A DNA stretch of 64,000 nt from Hondaea fermentalgiana (Eukaryota; Sar; Bigyra; Thraustochytrida; Thraustochytriidae). The first letter of the stretch is position 1. The number at the start of each line of letters is the position of its first letter. The notes beneath the pieces were generated by a model that was not told where the DNA came from, did not search any database, and saw only the letters and a list, made by a program, of their open reading frames with translations. Below, one piece after another: positions 27,691 through 37,162 of the stretch. The stretch covers positions 109,478 through 173,477 of the forward strand of contig NPFB01000003.1 of the NCBI GenBank assembly GCA_014084085.1, written 5' to 3'. Both the position numbers and the translations under genes were made by a program.

Positions 27691-27897
27691 ATGGATCTGG
27701 AAGAATATGAGAGCGCCTTCAGAATCGCGGTGCACATTCAGCGATGCGAGCAAGGGGAGAAAGCCAGAGAGGATCTTGAGCTTAGAGTATGCGACCTCCA
27801 AATGGGCAATCGATACCTAGAGGAAGACGTTCTGCAAGACACTGCGGTGAGACGGTTTGTTTTGAAATTCATGGAGCACCTCGAGTCGGCTCGATAG
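27691..27897 (+). CDS. Possible small protein of 68 residues
   Basis: The ORF begins at an ATG (agccaATGg) and encodes a charged, helix-prone peptide: MDLEEYESAFRIAVHIQRCE at the start, RRFVLKFMEHLESAR at the end. It is divergent from the archaemetzincin gene with about 220 bp between the starts. The composition, balanced charge and lack of repeats look like real coding sequence, but I do not recognise the family and the length is short enough to arise by chance. Confidence 0.45.
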   Translation: MDLEEYESAFRIAVHIQRCEQGEKAREDLELRVCDLQMGNRYLEEDVLQDTAVRRFVLKFMEHLESAR

Positions 27898-28766
27898 GAA
27901 TGCGTCAGCCTCTCCTCCTCCTCCTCCTTCTCCCATAATGGACGAAAAAATGGCAGAAAGGAAAGAATGCACTTGCTTCAAGCAGATCTACACTCATTTC
28001 GAAGCGATGCAAAAGACGTTATGTATTGCCGGTACACTCGTAACTTTTGGTGATTTTAAGGTATTTTCCGGCTCTAACGTCAGATACCAGGTGATGTTTG
28101 TAGTGCTGAGGACACCAGAGCGGCAAAAGGTTGAGCATACTTCACGCGCACCAACATTATATTTATAAAATTCGATGAATACCTTCTTCCCCTTCGAGCA
28201 ATATCTTTTTCTGACAATAACGCCACATCTTTAGCTTGTCTGTGATGAATTGGTAAAAGCGAGCATCGTCTTAACAGGCCTACGTCTTCTGCCACCGCGA
28301 AAGGCCAAGATCATTGCAAAAAAATTGCGGTTGCCTTTTCTTTTTACTTTTTGCCTTGAAGTCTGTTTGCATGCATACATAAACAAACGTCAGTCATCTC
28401 GTCCTGCCAGCTCGAACTCGCCATCACGACCGTCACAAAGCTATTTTGCTCTTACCAGCTCGCGCTGAATCAGTCTCTGCGATTCTGTGAGGCGAAGATC
28501 GAGTGAGCAGGTAGTATACCTCTGTAGTAGGCTAGCCTAGTAGTAGGCCTAGAGCGGCAAAGCACATCAACAACGACGAGAAGAACAGCACCAGCGGTCG
28601 TGGCGTCTCGTGAGGCACCGACCCCGCGACGGCGCCGACGGAGGAGCCAAAGGCGCAGCGTGAGCCCCTGCCTTTCCACCCTCTGCATTCCGAGCCGGAA
28701 GATCGTTCAGGTTGAGAGGCACGAAACGGCGGCAACGCGAGCGAGCAAGCCTTTGACGAAGACGCC
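27898..28766. other. Intergenic region, no clear gene
   Basis: This 0.87 kb lies between the 68-codon ORF and the next plus-strand gene. A 76-codon ATG ORF at 27938-28168 (MDEKMAERKECTCFKQIYTH...) is possible but unsupported. A TAGGCCTA palindrome lies at 28544-28551, within a cluster of TAG/CTAG steps about 215 bp before the next ATG. Confidence 0.5.
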
Positions 28767-30950
28767 ATGCCGACGCGACGCCAAACTCGTCTTCAGCAGC
28801 GGCAGCAGCTCTCTGCGCACGACGCAGCAGAAGAGGAGGCCGGCGAGCCAGCAGGAGGCGAGAATGCGCCACCCACCACGCGGAGAACATCGAGGAAGCG
28901 CAACAGTGTAAGCTCCTTGGAGCCAGTAGAAGCCGCAGAGACAGCTACACCACCTGCAAAACGCACGAGAAGGGCCAGTCGCACCGCGGGAAGGGCGGCG
29001 AGCGCGCCATCCGTGCAGCCAGGCCAAGACACAAAGAGACAGCCGGCCACTCGCAAACGTGGAGGAGCTGATGCGGCTGTCGAAGTCGAATCGAAGATGG
29101 ACAAAACATCTACGGACGAGAAAATCACTGATGTCAAGTCTCAGGATCGCGCAAAAGATGGCCCTACCCTTCCGCAGCCGTCGCTCTGGCCGTGCAAGAA
29201 AAAAAACAAAGATCTCCATGAGAAAATTGACCCAGAAGCCGCAGTGTGGATCGCGAGCCTCGAGAAAGTCCTGGAAAACCAGGCTGACCCTGCGGCTGCA
29301 CGGATAAAAGACCTGGTCGCATCAGCACCAACAAATGGGCTACTCGTTCCCTCGAAAGAATCGAACACCGCTTTGAAAAACCGAGATCGTGGAAAAGAAG
29401 CATTGTCTCGCGCCGTTGCTGGCCTGAAAGAAGCAAACCGCAGGATCGAGGCCAGACATGGCCGCGACAATGACGAGGAAGAGGAATCTGCCACGATGCG
29501 CGAGGCGATCACAGCTCTGTCCCGAGCACTAGGAATCGTGTATGGCGCTGCAGCCTTTGAACTTGGCGTCCAGACCATCAACGTAGATCATCCGAGCGCC
29601 ACAGAAGACGTTCTCAAGGTGATCGCATCCTCAACATCACTGTCCGACGCGGACGCGCGTCGTTGCGAGCTGGAAAAGATTACGAGTTCGCACCGATACG
29701 GAAAACGGGGCTGCAATGGCCACCATCTATTGCAGGAGTTATTGCATCGGCAAAAAGCCCTTCTTCCTCTCGGCAAGCCCGAGGCATTTTCACTCGAGAA
29801 TGCGGCATACACGCTCGGATTTTTTGAGGGGCTCGCAAACAAGTCATTCGAGCAAAGTCCAGAAAAACCATCAGCTTCTCATGATAACCGCCCGGGAAGT
29901 TCGGATAATAGTGACCGGGGAGATGAGGAAGAGGACGACGACGACAAGAGCAGTGCTCCGGTCTCTGTGGCTGAGCGCGCAGCACGACCTGTACGCAAGG
30001 CCTCATCAAAGGCAGAAGAAACCGCGTCAACGTTACAGCAAAAGAGATCCTCTCCCGATCCTGAGTCGAGTGCTGCAAAAGTATCGTCAAGCGCCGAGGT
30101 GTCAAGCCTTGAAGATGAAGACGAAGAAGATGAAGAAGAGGATGATGACGATGAGGATGACGATGAAGATGACGACGACGACGATGACGACGACGACGAT
30201 GAAGTCAGCAACGAAGAAGTCAGCGGCGAAGGTGAAGGCAGAGGCGGCAGTAGGAGCAGTAGCAGTCGAAAGTCATCCCGTCACGCTCGCGACGAAGATG
30301 GATCAAAGAAAGCGAAGAAAAGTAAAAAGGACAAGAAAGACAAGAAGAAGAAAAAGAAAAAGAGAAAGAAAGAGAAAAAGGACAAGAAAGAAAAAAAGGA
30401 AAAGAGAGACAAATATGAATCGTCGTCGAGGAAGCGCCGACGCGAGTCCCCATCGCCAAACGACGCGACAATGGCAAAAGGAGAAGAGGTCAAGAGTCGG
30501 CGCAGCGAGAGCACTGCTCTCAGGCACGAAGCGCATGATTTACGGGACGCAAATTTCACAAATGGCTCACAGACTCGTTTGGCATCCACAAATGCCGCAT
30601 CACTACCACCAGTACCAAGCACACTCGAACGGGCGCCATCCCGAGACCCTGTTGTACGCTGGCCAGAGGATACCAAGACTCGATTCATGCGACTCCTCAG
30701 CCGACTTGATCGCGTCAAGCTCTCTGAAGAGGGAAACGCATCTATGTTTCTTAATCGCTTTCCCAAGGTTGTGACAAGCATTTTTCCAGTCGATGCGGAG
30801 GGAGTTTCTGTCAAGGATCCCATCGTTCCGACTATTCCCGTGGACAGAGGCTGGCGTCCCCACGGCTTGGCCTGGTGGGGTGTTCAAGAGTATCCTCCAG
30901 GGTACCAGAAAGATTGGTTAGCTTCGGACTCCTCGACGCCCTCAATATGA
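28767..30950 (+). CDS. Nuclear-type acidic/lysine-rich protein, function unknown
   Basis: 727-aa protein from the ATG at 28767 (MPTRRQTRLQQRQQLSAHDA). Basic clusters such as PPAKRTRRASR suggest nuclear entry. Residues of about 165-370 are ordered and helical (including CNGHHLLQELLHRQKALLPL and ENAAYTLGFFEGLANKSF). They are followed by a long Asp/Glu run at about 450-485, then a Lys-rich run with SKKDKKDKKKKKKKR-type sequence at about 510-560. A compact C-terminal segment of about 100 residues (from WPEDTKTRFMRLLSRL to PHGLAWWGVQEYPPGYQKDW) looks like a folded, conserved module. I do not recognise it. The charge pattern is typical of chromatin or nucleolar proteins (inference). Confidence 0.75.
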   Translation: MPTRRQTRLQQRQQLSAHDAAEEEAGEPAGGENAPPTTRRTSRKRNSVSSLEPVEAAETATPPAKRTRRASRTAGRAASAPSVQPGQDTKRQPATRKRGGADAAVEVESKMDKTSTDEKITDVKSQDRAKDGPTLPQPSLWPCKKKNKDLHEKIDPEAAVWIASLEKVLENQADPAAARIKDLVASAPTNGLLVPSKESNTALKNRDRGKEALSRAVAGLKEANRRIEARHGRDNDEEEESATMREAITALSRALGIVYGAAAFELGVQTINVDHPSATEDVLKVIASSTSLSDADARRCELEKITSSHRYGKRGCNGHHLLQELLHRQKALLPLGKPEAFSLENAAYTLGFFEGLANKSFEQSPEKPSASHDNRPGSSDNSDRGDEEEDDDDKSSAPVSVAERAARPVRKASSKAEETASTLQQKRSSPDPESSAAKVSSSAEVSSLEDEDEEDEEEDDDDEDDDEDDDDDDDDDDDEVSNEEVSGEGEGRGGSRSSSSRKSSRHARDEDGSKKAKKSKKDKKDKKKKKKKRKKEKKDKKEKKEKRDKYESSSRKRRRESPSPNDATMAKGEEVKSRRSESTALRHEAHDLRDANFTNGSQTRLASTNAASLPPVPSTLERAPSRDPVVRWPEDTKTRFMRLLSRLDRVKLSEEGNASMFLNRFPKVVTSIFPVDAEGVSVKDPIVPTIPVDRGWRPHGLAWWGVQEYPPGYQKDWLASDSSTPSI

Positions 30951-31346
30951 TTATCTAAAGTTGCAGGCTATCTCACTATTTCTTTCTGTCGTACTTTTGT
31001 TCCTTTCTTCTTTGTTTGCCCCGCCCCCACACACACCTTTCTCGACAATCATCACCTTTGGCGAGCACGCCCAGGAAGCCAACGACGAGAAGCCAGAGAC
31101 AAAAGCAATAGATCATCTTCCAAGTGAATGCATAGAACAAAAGCGACTTGTGCCGTCTTGAATCGCGCCACGTGGAGTTGCTTTATATAAAAATAAAAAA
31201 AGAGGAAAGAGAGTATAGGCCTACCATACGGGAACGATACTTGTCTGTCCAAATGATCCTTGAAATTGATGCCAATAGATACGGCAGCTAGGTAGCTGTC
31301 AATTAAAAAGTTGCTGTAAACTTTTTCCTTTTCTTTTTTACTCACA
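30951..31346. other. Convergent 3' region
   Basis: Holds the 3' ends of the acidic nuclear protein and NUP155. It is AT-richer than its surroundings and includes a [23 protein letters not shown] stretch near 31184 and a TAGGCCTA palindrome at 31216-31223. No gene is seen. Confidence 0.5.
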
Positions 31347-34300
31347 TCAGTTGTTGTGAACTTTGCTAAGAAGGGTGCTAATCTGGTGGTTCACGTGCGA
31401 GCGCGCCTCGGGCTGAATATCATCAGAGTGAAGGCCACCAACAACGACGGCAAGGTTCTCGAGCAGATCGCGCACGCGAGGGTCTGTGAAAATCCTACCG
31501 TCCTGTTGCGTGCCGAACTTGTTGATTAAAGTCACAATGGCGCTCGCCACGTGCAGCTTGGAGCGCTCCGAGTACCATACCTGATCATTCTCTTCGCCCT
31601 CGGAGAGGAAGGCCAAGCCAATAGGCTGCGCGTTCGAGTTGATCTTCTTGTTGTAGTTGGCATACGCGTCGAGCAAGTCCGACTGCGCGATACCAATCTC
31701 TAGCATGAGCCGGACAACCCAGGCGTCCCACCCGCCAGCGGCACCGCTGGGGTAAAACGTGGACAAATCCTCAAGGCCTTGAATGAGATACTCGTGCGGA
31801 AACGCAAATGAGGCCCGCGATCCATCAACGTAGAACTTGCTACCGAGATCAAGCACGCACGAGTGCAGAGGGGCGACAAGATCTTGCATTGGAGGAATCT
31901 CGGAAACACCAACGCGCGCCCGTGCAAGGCATTCGCGGATAATGTTCTTGTACACCGTCTGCAGCTCCTCGATATCTCGGTAGTCGCACTCCTGCATGAT
32001 CCGAATGCACGATTCCCACAGTCCAAAGCGAAATGCGTAGTCATTGTACAGATCGCTGGAGTCTACCAGTGTCCACGTCAGTGTCTTGAGCGCCTGTCGT
32101 CTCGCACGAACTTCCTCGGACCACTCACGACGCATGGCGCTGGAGGCCTCGCTAAAGTCCTCCTGCTCCATGGCGTGTGTGCGACCCTCTAGCTGGAAGA
32201 ACACAGATTCTTGCAATTGCGCGACGTCGAGTTGGTCCTTGAGATAAAAGACGTCCAGGCCCCGTCCGGCGTGTGCCGCCCCTTGCGCGGCCTTGCCGTA
32301 CGTGAGAGCCATGTTAAAGTACTTGATCCGTTGATGAATGTTGGGCGGTCGCGTCGCCTGTTCGGCCGCCTGCGCTAAATGCTGGCCCCCATTTGCAGAT
32401 GCCGACTCGCTCGAGCCGCCATCCGTGAGGAGCTGGCGGACGTCGAGCTTGGCAAGGCTCTGTACAACCTCGGCTGCGCGGGCAAACTCCTCGTGCCTTG
32501 CAAGCCACTCGACTTGCAGAAGAAGGTGCATATCCCGGTGGAAGGGCGGCTCGTAAATACCAGGTCCAGCTTTACGAGGATCGTTGGCGACTGCGTCCCC
32601 AAGAAACTGCACAATAAAGGGCGTGCGCACGTCGAGCAGAAGCTGGCGAAAACCCTTGCCCAAGAACCAATCGTACAGCGTGTAGTGCCACAACGCGTCC
32701 TTGGCGTCAAGGGCGAGCTGTAATGCAGTCTGCATGGGGTCCCCGCTGTTCTTGGCGGCCCCGTCCTGCAGTGTGGCAAGGGAAACTGAAGCAGCACCCT
32801 TGGGCAGGCAGCGCGCCAAGATCTGCACCGCGCGGTCGTAGCAAAACTCCCGTACGGCCATGAACGATCCACTCATGCTTCCTGACTCGGGACTCGGAAG
32901 CGTGTCGACGCCCTGGCCTGCAAAGCAATCGGCGCAATACAGCGCCAGCTCCACGGCAGCATCAGGCCGTCCAAAGCTTTCAAACTTTTCGCAGGCGTCC
33001 CGGAGCGTTGTTTGCGTCACCTCAATATTGGCGGCGCCGCTTGACGAGACAATCTTTCGAAAGCCGCGACGCAGCCTGTCGAGGGCCTCCTGAATGTGCT
33101 CATTACGCTCCTGCGCAAGCGTGGCCTCTTCTGCAGCGGCGATCTTCTCAAAGGCGGAGATTTGTAGAGCATCGCCTTCGGAGAAGAAGGCAGGGCAGAA
33201 GCGCTCCAAGCGCGCTACCAGCTCGCGTGCAGCAGCTCGCGGGCTCCGCTCCACGAGGGTTTTGACCATTGCACACGCCACAATTTTGCCTTGCTTCGAG
33301 GTAACGAGCCTGCTCCATGTCATGCTGGCCAGCTCGGAACGCAAATCCCCGTCAAGGTAGAGGACCAAACGGGCAAAGCGCATGCTAGGGAGGGTCTGCA
33401 AAATATCCATGAGCAAGAGGCCCTGAATCGTGCGGTCCACAAGCTGATAGATTTGCGCAATCTCAATGTTCTCCAGCGATTGGGCACTGGGGCCACGGGG
33501 CAAGCCAATGCGCCCCGAAGAAACCCAAGCGGACACCTGCTGATCGAAATTCATTGTTCCGCCCGCAGAGTTCTGTGCGTGCTGGTACTCGCGAATTGCG
33601 TCCGAAAAAGGCGCCTGCGTCGACAAAAACTGCTTGAGACGCGCCAGTGGACGCACGAGCATGACGAGCTGATCAGGAGAAAACCGGCACCGGACAACGG
33701 GTGCATCGGCAGTCTCCTTGAACATTTGCTCGGCACCGACCGTGACGGACCACTCCCAGATCGGACGCAAAAGTCGAGTGGCGTGCAGGCAAATGCCCGA
33801 GTAGCAGCCCGAGTGCTCAAGACCTCCCATTTCCTCCGCGGCGCGAGGAGCGCTGGGAACGAGCGAGGTCATGCCCCCGGCACCATTTACGCCGCTCGGA
33901 GCGCGGGACCCCCTCTGGCCCCCAGTGGTCTGGGTAAAGCATGGCAAGGACTGATGGTGTGTGGGGAACGAGGCGTCTGGTGACAAGTTTGCGATGCCGT
34001 ACCCAATACGCCGGAACCAAAGCGCAGCGCGTCGGGCAACCCATTGGTTCTGCGTCGCCTCGTCCGAGGCCCCGGAGTCCGCGAATGGGCTTGGATCATC
34101 GTTTGCAGCGCCACGGTTCGAAGTCTCGTCCGCATCATCCGGATATCCAGCCTTGCAAGCGATGGCGAGGCACATGGAGCAGCTCTCGTCGAGACCGTAC
34201 TGCTTGAAGAACTCTTCAATGTCGGCGTTTGAGCCAGGATCCGGGCCCCTCAACAGCGCATAGAGCTGGTTGATGGGGCGATTCTTGACGAGGACCCAAA

Positions 34301-36482
34301 GTCCGTGCGAAGTGAGGACCAAAAAGTACCGACGTGGCATGACGTGCTGCTTGGCCAGCTCGGACAACGAGAGAACTTTGCTGCGCATCTGAGAGGACGT
34401 CGCTGATGTTACCCAGCCATTCGGTAAGGACGGTGTGCTAGGGTCTTCTGGTGACTTGCGTTTGGCCCCGGAGAGCGTCGAGGTCGCCGTCGATCCACCC
34501 TTGCTTGCGGGTCCGGTGCTGCGCGCACTGCCACTGTTTTTGGATGCCGATTCCTTTCGCACGGGCACAGGGTCCGGGGCGTAAATCATGTGGCCATATA
34601 CGAGCTCCTCGTCCTCGCTCACGGTCGGGTCAAAGGTTGCCTCGCACATGTCCCAAACGCGACCCGCTGGGAGCGACCGTGCCGATCGTCGAGCGGCAAT
34701 GTCCGAGGCCGAGGGGCGAGGACTTGGGCCTTGTTCGAGAATATCAAGGTCAATAATCTCATGATAAGCTTCTTGCTGCCAGTGCAAAGGCGGGAAGGCT
34801 GCTGGGACCGGGTTCTGCCCCCCTTGCTGCTGACGTACTTGTTGCTGGTGAGGGCCCTTTGGCGAGGTCGCAGCACCGGGGGTGGCGTTCTGCCGCATGC
34901 CTAGATCTGCTGAAAAGGCAGAGAGAGTGTACTCGGCATTTCGATGACCATTCGTGTTGGACGTCGCGCTGTTCCCGTTCGCGCCGCCACCACTGACCAA
35001 GTCAGGAAGGCTCTTTCCCTCACCAACGTTGGCAAGCAGAGTGACTCCATCGGCGTAAACTGCAGCACCAACAACGCTTGAGGTCTCCGGCCCGGGGCTG
35101 ATACCCTCCTGGAGGGCCTCCATGGAACTACGCGCGTGAGGAAGATGTCGCTGCGCGAGCAGGCTCGTGCTCAATGCGTTGCCCGGGCCCAAGCCCTGGT
35201 TCGCGCCCTGGCTGGCGCTCTTTTGCTGCTCCTTGTTGGGAGGACCGCGGACGTGGTCAACGAAAAAGTCGATGCCGTTCTTGTCGCCCTTGCGCGTCGT
35301 GAGAAAGATGCGCACGCCCAGATGTGTAATAGCAACAAGGTGAATCGAATCGCTTTCCTGCTTGCGCACGATATTGAGCGACACGATACGAAGAGATTCA
35401 GCAAGGTCAGCCTTGCGAACACCACTTCGACCGATTCGTTGATTGTTGACAAAGTTTCGCACGAGCGGCGTCAGGTCTTTCGACCCAACGACCGCGGTAA
35501 TGCCCCCAGAGGAATTCCCGTCGCTGCCAGCGCCCTGTTTCCGAGGGGAGAGACGGTACAAAGACACGGTCGACCGGTCCGACAACGTGTACAAGAGATC
35601 ACGCTCATGATCGACGAGAACCTTGACGAGGGGATCCGGAGAGCCCGTGAGATTTTTAAGGAAGCTCGGCACGAGCCACGAGCCTGCGCTCGATAGTTCT
35701 ACCTTGCGGCATTGGCGCTTGAGGCCCAGCGAATGCAAGACACCAGGAGCCTCATAGACAAACTCGTAGAGCGAGCCGTCGTGGCCTGCCATGAAAATGC
35801 GCCCATCAGCGGTTCCTGCAATGGAGCGCATGGGAACGTTGTCAGTCGCCATATTGTACTCTGTGGGCTCCAAGATAATGTCGCCATACACGGGGTGGCC
35901 CACGATCTTGAGCTGCAAGAGAAGAACTTCGACAGGCGTTGAGATAGCGACAATGTATTCCACGTCCGCGTCGAAGATGCCCGGGCGGGGACGCGCCAGA
36001 CCCACAGAGACGATGAGCTGGTCAACGCCATCGTAGACGTAAAAGTCGTCCTCCTTGTAGTAGTTCCACAGGAAGAGTCGGTTGTCGATGGTGATCCAAG
36101 CGCGGTTGATTTCGTGAAAGAGGCCCATGAACATTTCGCACTCGATCTGCGAGTAAAGCGTGCGGATCGCGCGCGGGATCGGGCAGCAGTCCACGGCCTC
36201 GACGGATGGGAGCCAGTTCACGGTGGCCCCGACGCCTGGCACGCGGAACTTGCTGAATTTGTCCAGGTAGTAGAACTGCGGGTCGGTGTTGCTGCTGTCG
36301 TGGGCGCTCTTGAGCTGCTGTGTCAGCTCCAGCTGCTCTTGCCCATTCTGGCGCGCGACCGACGCGAATCTACCGAGGGCCGCCGACGTCCTCTCGAGGC
36401 GCGCGAAGTCGTCTCGCTCGTCGTCCCCGGCCCCCTTCGCGGCCGCCGCCGCCTGCTTGCCCGCGGAGCCCGCCAGCGCCAN
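31347..36482 (-). CDS. NUP155: Nucleoporin NUP155/Nup170 family (5' end at assembly gap)
   Basis: A scaffold nucleoporin of the inner ring of the nuclear pore. The start must lie in or at the gap, because the frame continues through 80 codons upstream of the GTG at 36242 with no ATG (ending FYYLDKFSKFRVPGVG). At the gap edge the codon reads NTG followed by GCG CTG GCG, so an ATG at 36482 is possible; that would give about 1711 residues. Family landmarks: INRAWITIDNRLFLWNYY and FYVYDGVDQLIVSVGLARPR of the N-terminal beta-propeller, STPVEVLLLQL, GRIFMAGHDGSLYEFVYEA, and RKVELSSAGSWLVPSFLKNL. A long alpha-solenoid then runs to the C-terminus. It is longer than human NUP155 (1391 aa) because of Ser/Gly/Asn-rich inserts around residues 330-700. 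Confidence 0.93.
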   Translation of the reverse strand, partial: XALAGSAGKQAAAAAKGAGDDERDDFARLERTSAALGRFASVARQNGQEQLELTQQLKSAHDSSNTDPQFYYLDKFSKFRVPGVGATVNWLPSVEAVDCCPIPRAIRTLYSQIECEMFMGLFHEINRAWITIDNRLFLWNYYKEDDFYVYDGVDQLIVSVGLARPRPGIFDADVEYIVAISTPVEVLLLQLKIVGHPVYGDIILEPTEYNMATDNVPMRSIAGTADGRIFMAGHDGSLYEFVYEAPGVLHSLGLKRQCRKVELSSAGSWLVPSFLKNLTGSPDPLVKVLVDHERDLLYTLSDRSTVSLYRLSPRKQGAGSDGNSSGGITAVVGSKDLTPLVRNFVNNQRIGRSGVRKADLAESLRIVSLNIVRKQESDSIHLVAITHLGVRIFLTTRKGDKNGIDFFVDHVRGPPNKEQQKSASQGANQGLGPGNALSTSLLAQRHLPHARSSMEALQEGISPGPETSSVVGAAVYADGVTLLANVGEGKSLPDLVSGGGANGNSATSNTNGHRNAEYTLSAFSADLGMRQNATPGAATSPKGPHQQQVRQQQGGQNPVPAAFPPLHWQQEAYHEIIDLDILEQGPSPRPSASDIAARRSARSLPAGRVWDMCEATFDPTVSEDEELVYGHMIYAPDPVPVRKESASKNSGSARSTGPASKGGSTATSTLSGAKRKSPEDPSTPSLPNGWVTSATSSQMRSKVLSLSELAKQHVMPRRYFLVLTSHGLWVLVKNRPINQLYALLRGPDPGSNADIEEFFKQYGLDESCSMCLAIACKAGYPDDADETSNRGAANDDPSPFADSGASDEATQNQWVARRAALWFRRIGYGIANLSPDASFPTHHQSLPCFTQTTGGQRGSRAPSGVNGAGGMTSLVPSAPRAAEEMGGLEHSGCYSGICLHATRLLRPIWEWSVTVGAEQMFKETADAPVVRCRFSPDQLVMLVRPLARLKQFLSTQAPFSDAIREYQHAQNSAGGTMNFDQQVSAWVSSGRIGLPRGPSAQSLENIEIAQIYQLVDRTIQGLLLMDILQTLPSMRFARLVLYLDGDLRSELASMTWSRLVTSKQGKIVACAMVKTLVERSPRAAARELVARLERFCPAFFSEGDALQISAFEKIAAAEEATLAQERNEHIQEALDRLRRGFRKIVSSSGAANIEVTQTTLRDACEKFESFGRPDAAVELALYCADCFAGQGVDTLPSPESGSMSGSFMAVREFCYDRAVQILARCLPKGAASVSLATLQDGAAKNSGDPMQTALQLALDAKDALWHYTLYDWFLGKGFRQLLLDVRTPFIVQFLGDAVANDPRKAGPGIYEPPFHRDMHLLLQVEWLARHEEFARAAEVVQSLAKLDVRQLLTDGGSSESASANGGQHLAQAAEQATRPPNIHQRIKYFNMALTYGKAAQGAAHAGRGLDVFYLKDQLDVAQLQESVFFQLEGRTHAMEQEDFSEASSAMRREWSEEVRARRQALKTLTWTLVDSSDLYNDYAFRFGLWESCIRIMQECDYRDIEELQTVYKNIIRECLARARVGVSEIPPMQDLVAPLHSCVLDLGSKFYVDGSRASFAFPHEYLIQGLEDLSTFYPSGAAGGWDAWVVRLMLEIGIAQSDLLDAYANYNKKINSNAQPIGLAFLSEGEENDQVWYSERSKLHVASAIVTLINKFGTQQDGRIFTDPRVRDLLENLAVVVGGLHSDDIQPEARSHVNHQISTLLSKVHNN

Positions 36483-36581
36483 NNNNNNNNNNNNNNNNNN
36501 NNNNNNNNNNNNNNNNNNNNNNNNNNNNNNNNNNNNNNNNNNNNNNNNNNNNNNNNNNNNNNNNNNNNNNNNNNNNNNNNN
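36482..36581. other. Assembly gap (100 N)
   Basis: A run of exactly 100 N, which is a conventional placeholder, so the true length is unknown. It begins where the NUP155 start codon is expected and ends at a duplicated hairpin-forming sequence. Confidence 0.98.
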
Positions 36582-36694
36582 ATAAACAGTCTGACTGAGC
36601 GGAGACTAGCAGCGGAGGCAGACTGTTTATAAAAACAAATCAATTTATTTGTTTTTATAAACAGTCTGACTGAGCGGAGACTAGCAGCGGAGGC
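36582..36694. repeat. 38-bp direct repeat flanking a perfect 22-bp inverted repeat
   Basis: A 38-bp sequence beginning ATAAACAGTCTGACTGAGCG occurs at 36582-36619 and again, identically, at 36657-36694. Between and overlapping them, 36619-36640 and 36647-36668 are perfect reverse complements (CAGACTGTTTATAAAAAC...) with a 6-nt loop CAATTT. The AT-rich stem is unlike the GC-rich surroundings. It may be the edge of a transposable element or a fold-back artefact at the gap; I cannot decide. Confidence 0.9.
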
Positions 36695-37162
36695 TCCTAA
36701 CTGTACGAAGCGCGCGAGCTGCGGCCAGCGAGCAAGAGGCTGCAAGCAAGTGGCTGCGAGCGAGCCTCGCCGCGCGGCCGCGCAGATAGACAGGCAGGCA
36801 GGCGGGCAGGCAGGCAGACAGACGCCCTGGGCTCGCGCGCGCGCCGCGCCGCCGGAGGGCGCGCTCGCTCTCGCTCTCGCTCTCGCTCTCGTGCTGCGAA
36901 GGCGGGCCTCGGGAATGTCTGGCTGGGTGGGCGTCGGGCAGCGGGGGTTTCGCGATCTGTCTGCGTGAGAACGGGGGTCGAATCTGGGGCGATCCACAGC
37001 ACGCTAGGACAAGATGAACATAGACGTGTCGCGGCGATGTCTCGACATGGACTCCGGAGCGCAGGGTAAAGCAATGACAAGCGATCGCAGTGGTTGATAG
37101 TATAGACATGGACATGATGAGAATAGGTATAGGTTGAAAAATAATAGGTGTCTGTGGCAGAA
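36695..37162. other. Intergenic region between NUP155 and the DUG fusion
   Basis: No gene is seen. It contains a CAGG repeat at 36790-36822 and a CTCTCG hexamer repeat at 36862-36891, then ordinary sequence up to the DUG stop. Together with the gap it must hold the NUP155 promoter. Confidence 0.5.
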
